Shown here: positions 1 through 4,703 of the stretch, in pieces | Layout of the letters: the number at the start of each line of letters is the position of its first letter | Position numbering within the stretch: the stretch's first letter is position 1 | DNA from: Chloroflexota bacterium | GTDB taxonomy: Bacteria; Chloroflexota; Dehalococcoidia; GIF9; AB-539-J10 | Length of the DNA stretch: 6,033 nucleotides | Assembly: GCA_030604285.1 (NCBI GenBank) | Contig: JAUVWD010000049.1 | Location: 1 to 6,033, forward strand | Direction: 5' to 3' | Made by a program: the position numbers and the translations under genes | Notes under the pieces: generated by a model | The model's input: only the letters and a program-made list of their open reading frames with translations | Told to the model about the DNA's origin: nothing | Databases searched by the model: none

Positions 1-1021
1 GAAGAATAGACAAAATATCGGAGAGATATTTTACGTTGAAAGCGATCTTAGCCTCTTCTCCATCAACCAAAGCATCAATTTCGCTGACATTGCCGCCAAT
101 TTCCTCGGCCTGAGCAGAAATAGTCAGCTTCCCTGGGGCGAGCTCAGCGCCAGGAGTGATAACCAGCCTGACGATGCCGCTGGCATCACGAGCAAATATG
201 GAACACATCTTAGCAACCCGTAGAAATTCAGCAGTATCTACTACGGCTCTTGTGTTGTAGCTCTGAGGAATAACCTGGGAATAGTCGGGGAAGGAACCTT
301 GAATAACCTGGGACACTAGCTCAGCATTTTTGAGACGGAAGAGAAGCTGGCTTTTCTGCTGATTTATGGTGATTTCCACTGGCTCCTCTTGCTCACCAAG
401 AAGGCGATTCAACTCGTTAAAGGTTCTTGCCGGAATAATCACCGTGGCCTTCGGGTCGACTGGTGACCCAAGGTTTGTGTTATGGACGGCTAGCCTAAAA
501 CCATCAGCGGCTGCCAGCCTGACTTCCTCACCCTCAAATTCAGTGTTAATTCCCGTCAAAACCGGGCGAGATTCTTCAGTGGCAGCGCTAAAGGTAACCT
601 GTGTGATTCCCTCTCTCAGGGCACCTGCTTCCATATTTGTACTTGTGCCGTCGCTTACCTCAGGGATGGGCGGGAAGTCTTGAGCATCAATGCCGTTGAT
701 ATGCGCCTGGAAGCGACCGCTTTTTATCTCAATAGTATGACTGTTGGCAGGTAGCGTAATCTCAATCAAGTCATTGGGTAGCGAATTGACAAAGTCAATG
801 AACAATCGGGCAGGAACAGTTATGGTTCCCTCCTGTTCCACTTTAGCGCCAATCCAACATGTAATAGCCATTTCCAAATTGGTGGCTGCTAGCTTTAGGC
901 GTGATTGCTCACTAGCTAGGAGAATATTTTGCGTGATGGGCAAGGTAGACCTGGTAGCTACAGCCCTACTCACCGTGCCCAATCCTTTACTCAGGTTTTC
1001 TTGGAGACAGGATAGTTTCAT
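1..1021 (-). CDS. dnaN: DNA polymerase III beta subunit (sliding clamp), C-terminus cut off by the window edge
   Basis: The sliding clamp is a ring-shaped homodimer that encircles DNA and tethers DNA polymerase III and other replication and repair proteins. The frame is open from an ATG at 1021 to the left edge and gives 340 residues of a family usually about 365-380 long, so only the last 30 or so are missing. Seen: an N-terminal MKLSCLQENLSKGL, a TLPITQNILL segment near residue 26, IDAQDFPPIPE near 111-121 at the end of domain I, SRPVLTGI near 151, AADGFRLAV near 171-179, and QGSFPDYSQVIP near 240-250 leading into domain III. All are characteristic of DnaN. A CGGAGGT Shine-Dalgarno lies about 6 bases upstream of the ATG (1028-1034), which supports this start. 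It is the last visible gene of the minus-strand block, 57 bases after rdgB, and has its own predicted promoter. The neighbourhood is not the classical dnaA-dnaN-recF one. Identity is certain; whether it is the only dnaN copy cannot be seen. Confidence 0.96.
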   Translation of the reverse strand, partial: MKLSCLQENLSKGLGTVSRAVATRSTLPITQNILLASEQSRLKLAATNLEMAITCWIGAKVEQEGTITVPARLFIDFVNSLPNDLIEITLPANSHTIEIKSGRFQAHINGIDAQDFPPIPEVSDGTSTNMEAGALREGITQVTFSAATEESRPVLTGINTEFEGEEVRLAAADGFRLAVHNTNLGSPVDPKATVIIPARTFNELNRLLGEQEEPVEITINQQKSQLLFRLKNAELVSQVIQGSFPDYSQVIPQSYNTRAVVDTAEFLRVAKMCSIFARDASGIVRLVITPGAELAPGKLTISAQAEEIGGNVSEIDALVDGEEAKIAFNVKYLSDILSIL

Positions 1022-1053
1022 AGAATACCTCCGGAAATTTATGCCTAATTCAG

Positions 1054-1082
1054 AGTATACTATGAGTGGTCATGCTGGTCAA
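1054..1082 (-). promoter_or_regulatory. Predicted sigma-70 promoter of dnaN
   Basis: On the minus strand the sequence reads TTGACC (1082-1077), a 17-base spacer, then TATACT (1059-1054). Each hexamer matches the sigma-70 consensus at 5 of 6 positions and the spacing is optimal. Transcription would start near 1047, leaving a leader of roughly 25 bases with the Shine-Dalgarno before the dnaN ATG at 1021. The -35 box overlaps the rdgB stop codon (1081-1079). This suggests dnaN can be transcribed independently of the upstream metabolic genes. The prediction is by eye. Confidence 0.6.
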
Positions 1083-1696
1083 ATGAGTTGGCCACGAAGT
1101 CGCTTCAATACCTGCCGCGCCTCCCAAGCAGCTTGAGCCCGATGGCTGACCCGGTTTTTCATTTCGAAGGAGATCTCTGCCATAGTTTTGCCCATCTCAG
1201 GAAGGTAAAAGACTGGGTCATAGCCAAAGCCGTTTTCTCCCCTGGCTTCAAAAGCGATTATACCGTGACACTCGCCATGACATAATTCCAAGTGTCCTTC
1301 CGGCATAACTACGGCGATAACGCATTTAAAGTGCGCATTTCGTTTTTCCCACGGGATGTTAGCCAGCTTAGCCAGGAGCATTTTCATCCTATCTGCGTCT
1401 GTGGCATCACTTCCCGCAAAGCGGGCTGAATGAATTCCAGGCTCACCATCGAGAGCATCCACCTCAAGCCCTGAGTCATCTGCGATGGTGGTAAGCTGGG
1501 CTAATTTGGCATAAGTGGCAGCCTTCAACTGAGCATTCTGTTCGTAACTGTCTCCAAGTTCAGTGGCAACTTTGTTTATTCCTTGTTCAGCCAATGTGCC
1601 TATCTGATAGCCAAGATCGCCAAACAGGAAGCGATATTCCCTGATTTTCCCAGGGTTGGTGGTAGCCAGGAGAAGCTTAGGCACTTTAGCTATCAA
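1079..1696 (-). CDS. rdgB: RdgB/HAM1 family XTP/dITP pyrophosphatase (non-canonical purine NTP pyrophosphatase)
   Basis: This cytosolic enzyme hydrolyses dITP, XTP and ITP to the monophosphate plus pyrophosphate, keeping deaminated purines out of DNA and RNA. The product is 205 residues (E. coli RdgB is 197). Seen: the phosphate-binding TTNPGK at 12-17 (Thr/Asn/Lys signature), ADDSGLEVDAL at 72-82 with the catalytic Asp pair 73-74, PGIHSARFAG at 86-95, GENGFGYDPVF at 153-163, and SHRAQA at 184-189. These are all the family's active-site blocks, in order. The start is uncertain. The TTG at 1696-1694 shares a TTGA overlap with the stop of the preceding gene, which suits translational coupling. 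A GTG at 1684-1682 would give the more usual short N-terminus (MPKLLLAT). Neither has a convincing Shine-Dalgarno. Identity is secure from the motifs, although function was not tested. Confidence 0.95.
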   Translation of the reverse strand: MIAKVPKLLLATTNPGKIREYRFLFGDLGYQIGTLAEQGINKVATELGDSYEQNAQLKAATYAKLAQLTTIADDSGLEVDALDGEPGIHSARFAGSDATDADRMKMLLAKLANIPWEKRNAHFKCVIAVVMPEGHLELCHGECHGIIAFEARGENGFGYDPVFYLPEMGKTMAEISFEMKNRVSHRAQAAWEARQVLKRLRGQLI

Positions 1697-2787
1697 ATTG
1701 GTTGAAATCTTGAAGCCAGTTTCTTGGCCACCTCGGGCATAGTGGTGTATTCCATTTCCTCAAGTGGCAGGCGGTGCGGCTCAAATGGTCCCATGCGGCG
1801 TAGAAAGTCAGCCATAGTATTTGCTTGATGGCGAGCCTCGTCGAAAGCGGGGTCATCAAAGAGATCACGAGGCCCGACGAGCTTGCCATTGGCGAGTTGG
1901 AAACCAGCAGCTATGACCCTTGGGGGACCATCGAAGCGGCAAGGATTGCTGTCCCGGACAGCTACCGGCATTAAGGGACCATGATGAGAGCCTCTCATCC
2001 AGCCCTGTACTATGTGAGGGGAAGCAAATGGTTCTAATATCTCTCCAACGGCAGGGAATTTCCCTTGAGAGCGAACAATGCAGACGGGGTCATCCTTACC
2101 TACATATCTGCCTGCTATCAGAGACAACTTTTCAGTTGACGAGACAGCAGCGATTTCCCCGGTATCTTTGTGGTACACTGCTTTAATTGCGTAGCGACCT
2201 GGCGCGCCAATGAAAACTAGCATGTCATAGATTTCTTCAGGAGAGCTAAGAGAGATCTTCTGGTGCTCCTTAAGGTCATGGATTTCGAAGGTAAAACCAG
2301 AATGCATGTTAGAGGCAATCACCAGTCCGATGGTATTGAATGGGTCAGCGAATATCTTATATAGTGGCAAGTTCCAGGCTCCAGAGGCGGTCTTATCTGC
2401 CATAAATATGACTATGGTTTCGGCTTCACGTTCAGTAAATTGCATTTCAGCTACGCCAGGCCCCATGCCTTTGACATTGCCAGAGAAGGCATCGGCTAAT
2501 AGATCCTGTCCTGCTCCGTGAAGCTTTAGGCTTCTAGCTACATTTGTGCATTCCACAAAAGTGTCCCAGGCTAATTTATGAATTTGCTCACTGTTTTCAC
2601 CTTTCTGATGAGCCATTATCAACTGGACGTCATCTCCACATGCCGTGACATGATAATCAACCAGCAATCCCCCTTCTTTAGCACCCTCCAAGCTTTCCCT
2701 AGCCTTCTGTATCACATCTGGGTGGCATGACGAATGTCCAACATAGCCACCGACATCAGCCTTTATAACGCTTAAAGTTATGTCCAT
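1693..2787 (-). CDS. Bifunctional fructose-1,6-bisphosphate aldolase/phosphatase (type V FBPase, FBPA/P)
   Basis: The family condenses dihydroxyacetone phosphate with glyceraldehyde 3-phosphate and then dephosphorylates the product to fructose 6-phosphate in one active site. That makes it a one-way gluconeogenic enzyme of archaea and some, often anaerobic or thermophilic, bacteria. The product is 364 residues, normal family length. Visible residues match those described for the archaeal enzymes: metal ligands Asp11, His18, Asp52, Asp53, Gln94 and Asp131 (the family's Gln95 and Asp132, one position shifted), the Schiff-base lysine Lys231 with Tyr228 in GRYVGKDDP (family Lys232/Tyr229), and Tyr347 in EMEYTT (family Tyr348). 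Both activities therefore look intact. The ATG at 2787 is chosen because a GGAGG lies 6 bases upstream and MDITLSVIKADVG matches the family N-terminus. The frame stays open to 2934, but that extension lies inside the mutase gene. It begins 19 bases after the mutase stop and ends overlapping rdgB, so it is cotranscribed. Confidence 0.95.
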   Translation of the reverse strand: MDITLSVIKADVGGYVGHSSCHPDVIQKARESLEGAKEGGLLVDYHVTACGDDVQLIMAHQKGENSEQIHKLAWDTFVECTNVARSLKLHGAGQDLLADAFSGNVKGMGPGVAEMQFTEREAETIVIFMADKTASGAWNLPLYKIFADPFNTIGLVIASNMHSGFTFEIHDLKEHQKISLSSPEEIYDMLVFIGAPGRYAIKAVYHKDTGEIAAVSSTEKLSLIAGRYVGKDDPVCIVRSQGKFPAVGEILEPFASPHIVQGWMRGSHHGPLMPVAVRDSNPCRFDGPPRVIAAGFQLANGKLVGPRDLFDDPAFDEARHQANTMADFLRRMGPFEPHRLPLEEMEYTTMPEVAKKLASRFQPI

Positions 2788-2793
2788 AAGGTC

Positions 2794-2798
2794 CCTCC
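2794..2798 (-). promoter_or_regulatory. Shine-Dalgarno that fixes the FBP aldolase/phosphatase start
   Basis: GGAGG on the minus strand, 6 bases before the ATG at 2787-2785 and inside the 19-base gap after the mutase stop. It selects residue 50 of the longer open frame as the true start. Confidence 0.75.
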
Positions 2799-2806
2799 GT
2801 AGTTGA

Positions 2807-4465
2807 TTAGACAATAAGTGCAATCTGGTATTCACCAAAGACTCTGCGCAACACGCCGCAAACCTCTCCCAAGGTGGCATAGGCGTTAACTGCTTCGAGG
2901 ATATGGGGCATAAGGTTCTCCCCTCCTTGAGCAACCTGCCGCAATGCCTCTAGCTTCACTGAAACCGATTCATTATCCCTTTCCCTGCGTAGTCTGCTTA
3001 ATCGCTCGAGCTGTCGCCTTTCTCCCTCCTTATCCATTTCTAAGATGGGGATGGTGATTGGCTCCCCACTTACGTAGTCGTTAACGCCAACAATGATTCG
3101 TTGTTTGCTATCTACTTCCTTTTGGAAACGATAGGCGGAATCAGCAATCTCACGGTTAAAAAATCCCCCTTTCAGAGCCGGGATAACTCCGCCTAAGGAG
3201 TCTATCTTCTCAAAGTAATCATAGACGGCCTTCTCGATTTCATTGGTGAGGGACTCTACAAAGTAGCTGCCACCTAGAGGGTCTACAGTGTTGGTTACAC
3301 CGCTTTCATGAGCGATAATCTGTTGAGTGCGCAAGGCTACCGTGACTGCCTTTTCTGACGGCAAAGCCAGAGCCTCGTCCATAGAGTTGGTATGCAATGA
3401 TTGAGTGCCGCCAAGAACAGCAGCCAATGCTTGCATAGCAACACGGGCCACGTTGTTTTCAGGTTGTGTTACAGAAAGGGCGCAGCCCGCGGTCTGGGTA
3501 TGGAAGCGGAGCCATTGTGATCTTTCGTTAGCAGCAAAGCGCTTCTTCATTTCCCTGGCCCAAATGCGGCGCGCGGCACGAAACTTGGCTATTTCTTCGA
3601 AAAAATCATTATGACAATTGAAGAAGAAGCTCAGCCTTGGGGTGAATTCATCCACCTTTAATCCACGGCCAATTCCTGCCTGAACGTAGGTAAGCCCGTT
3701 GGCGAGGGTGAAGGCTAATTCTTGAACAGCGGTGGCTCCAGCTTCGCGAATATGATAGCCGCTTATGCTTATAGTATTCCACCGTGGCACATACTTTGTG
3801 CCAAACTCGAAAGTATCGACAATGAGGCGCATGGACGGCTCTATAGGAAAGATGAAAGAATTCTGAGCCATGTATTCTTTGAGAATGTCGTTTTGAATCG
3901 TGCCCCCCAGCTTGTTCCAAGGTATGTCTCTTCTTTGGGCATTGGCAAGATACATTGCCCAAATCACCGCAGCAGGCCCGTTTATAGTCATGGAGGTAGT
4001 TATCTGATCCACAGAAATGCCATCGAAAAGTATTTCCATATCAGCTAGTGAAGAGACAGCTACCCCGCACTTGCCGAATTCGCCACGCGCCAGTGGATCA
4101 TCAGTATCGTAGCCAATGAGGGTTGGGTAATCGAAAGCCACGCTTAGCCCAGTTTCACCGTGACTCAGGAGGTACTTATAGCGGGCGTTGGTCTCTTCAG
4201 CCGAGCCATAACCAGAGAACATACGCATCGTCCATGTCCGCCCCCGGTAGCCGGTATAATGAACGCCACGCGTGAATGGATATTCACCGGGAAAGCCTAT
4301 GTCTTCAGAGTAGCGAGTCTGGGCGATATCAACTCGAGTATAGAGGCGTTTGATGGGGATGCCGGAAAGAGTGCTGAAATTGTCTCCGCTTTCTGGAAAG
4401 CGCTCAGATTCAGCATACAACTCCTCGGTTTTTCTTTCAATTTCTAATGCTTTCTGTTCTCTCAT
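2807..4465 (-). CDS. B12-dependent acyl-CoA mutase large (catalytic) subunit, isobutyryl-CoA mutase-like
   Basis: This family performs adenosylcobalamin-dependent carbon-skeleton rearrangement of acyl-CoA thioesters. The 552-residue product is the CoA-binding TIM-barrel part only. It ends at [10 protein letters not shown], with no C-terminal B12 domain and no DxHxxG motif, so it must pair with a separate small subunit that is not in this window. Seen: [15 protein letters not shown] at 73-87, [15 protein letters not shown] at 106-120, [10 protein letters not shown] at 188-197, [12 protein letters not shown] at 234-245 with catalytic His238 (Propionibacterium His244), [12 protein letters not shown] at 354-365, and [11 protein letters not shown] at 394-404. 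Aligned by spacing to His238, the methylmalonyl-CoA specificity residues Tyr89 and Arg207 are Phe83 and Gln201, the pair known from isobutyryl-CoA mutase (Phe80/Gln198, also 118 apart). The position of the Asp that marks 2-hydroxyisobutyryl-CoA mutase is Ala110. Automatic annotation would probably say methylmalonyl-CoA mutase; I favour isobutyryl/butyryl-CoA or another uncharged acyl-CoA. The ATG at 4465 has an AGGGG about 7 bases upstream. It is the first gene of the minus-strand block. Confidence 0.9.
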   Translation of the reverse strand: MREQKALEIERKTEELYAESERFPESGDNFSTLSGIPIKRLYTRVDIAQTRYSEDIGFPGEYPFTRGVHYTGYRGRTWTMRMFSGYGSAEETNARYKYLLSHGETGLSVAFDYPTLIGYDTDDPLARGEFGKCGVAVSSLADMEILFDGISVDQITTSMTINGPAAVIWAMYLANAQRRDIPWNKLGGTIQNDILKEYMAQNSFIFPIEPSMRLIVDTFEFGTKYVPRWNTISISGYHIREAGATAVQELAFTLANGLTYVQAGIGRGLKVDEFTPRLSFFFNCHNDFFEEIAKFRAARRIWAREMKKRFAANERSQWLRFHTQTAGCALSVTQPENNVARVAMQALAAVLGGTQSLHTNSMDEALALPSEKAVTVALRTQQIIAHESGVTNTVDPLGGSYFVESLTNEIEKAVYDYFEKIDSLGGVIPALKGGFFNREIADSAYRFQKEVDSKQRIIVGVNDYVSGEPITIPILEMDKEGERRQLERLSRLRRERDNESVSVKLEALRQVAQGGENLMPHILEAVNAYATLGEVCGVLRRVFGEYQIALIV

Positions 4466-4520
4466 GTGGTGCCCCTATCTTGATCTAGTTCTCTTGCGGT
4501 AGCTGAGACGACACCTGCCT

Positions 4521-4550
4521 AGTTTAGCTAATCGAGGGATTGATAGTCAA
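4521..4550 (-). promoter_or_regulatory. Predicted promoter of the mutase-led operon
   Basis: On the minus strand, TTGACT (4550-4545) is followed by an 18-base spacer and TAAACT (4526-4521). The -35 matches the sigma-70 consensus at 5 of 6 positions and the -10 at 4 of 6. Transcription would start near 4513, giving a leader of about 48 bases before the ATG at 4465. The weaker -10 and shared -35 palindrome leave room for activation or repression by a regulator. Prediction by eye. Confidence 0.45.
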
Positions 4551-4562
4551 GGCGATTTGACT
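4545..4562. repeat. Inverted repeat AGTCAA-N6-TTGACT joining the two divergent -35 boxes
   Basis: The arms at 4545-4550 and 4557-4562 are perfect 6-base inverted copies around GGCGAT. Each arm is the -35 hexamer of one predicted divergent promoter. The symmetry may simply reflect two similar -35 boxes, or may be an operator for a dimeric regulator. The bases flanking the arms do not extend the symmetry. Confidence 0.5.
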
Positions 4563-4586
4563 TACGGAATCGCGACGTGCTATAAA
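4557..4586 (+). promoter_or_regulatory. Predicted sigma-70 promoter of the dehydratase gene
   Basis: TTGACT (4557-4562), an 18-base spacer, then TATAAA (4581-4586), each hexamer matching the consensus at 5 of 6 positions. Transcription would begin near 4592-4594, within the 8-base palindrome GCAATTGC (4589-4596), a possible operator. The leader before the dehydratase ATG would be about 110 bases and would contain the short ORF at 4646. Confidence 0.55.
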
Positions 4587-4645
4587 CAGCAATTGCAGGT
4601 CGATGGCATTTACGCCTGTTAGGATGGAATTGGCGAGGGAGGAAA

Positions 4646-4693
4646 ATGATGCAGCAACTATGGGAGTGCTTTCAAGTACTAATTGCAATATAA
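4646..4693 (+). CDS. Possible 15-codon leader peptide upstream of the dehydratase gene
   Basis: A strong Shine-Dalgarno (GGGAGG, 4637-4642) precedes an ATG that opens a 15-codon frame, MMQQLWECFQVLIAI, closed by TAA at 4691-4693. The stop directly abuts the GGGAGGG Shine-Dalgarno of the dehydratase gene, whose ATG is 10 bases after the stop. The layout would allow translational coupling or a leader-peptide effect. The peptide has no run of one amino acid that would point to classical attenuation, and I see no clear terminator hairpin. It may be a chance ORF or the remains of a duplicated start region. Confidence 0.3.
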   Translation: MMQQLWECFQVLIAI

Positions 4694-4703
4694 GGGAGGG
4701 AAA

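Noticed and set aside
366..1136. Plus-strand open frames of 105 and 130 codons (366-683 and 744-1136)
   Set aside because: They are antisense to dnaN and its upstream region, whose minus-strand translation matches DnaN motifs throughout. Their own products resemble nothing I recognise.
1686..1889. Minus-strand frame of 67 codons
   Set aside because: It is an out-of-frame shadow within the C-terminal part of the FBP aldolase/phosphatase gene.
2788..2806. Possible separate promoter for the FBP aldolase/phosphatase in the gap after the mutase
   Set aside because: The gap is only 19 bases, holding little beyond a Shine-Dalgarno. Cotranscription is simpler.
2788..2934. A 49-residue N-terminal extension of the FBP aldolase/phosphatase frame
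   Set aside because: It lies inside the mutase coding region in another frame, has no family similarity that I recognise, and the internal ATG at 2787 has a strong Shine-Dalgarno and the family N-terminus.
3405..4447. Several open frames on both strands, including a 108-codon plus-strand and a 104-codon minus-strand one
   Set aside because: All lie within the mutase gene, whose full-length translation carries every family motif. They are shadows.
2807..4465. Plain methylmalonyl-CoA mutase assignment
   Set aside because: I first read Tyr73 and Arg213 as the specificity residues. Counting back from His238 showed that the true equivalents are Phe83 and Gln201, which do not fit methylmalonyl-CoA.
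4466..4703. A riboswitch (for example cobalamin-type) ahead of the B12-dependent mutase
   Set aside because: The leader predicted for the mutase is only about 48 bases, too short for a B12 riboswitch, and I see no B12-box-like sequence or terminator hairpin in the intergenic region.
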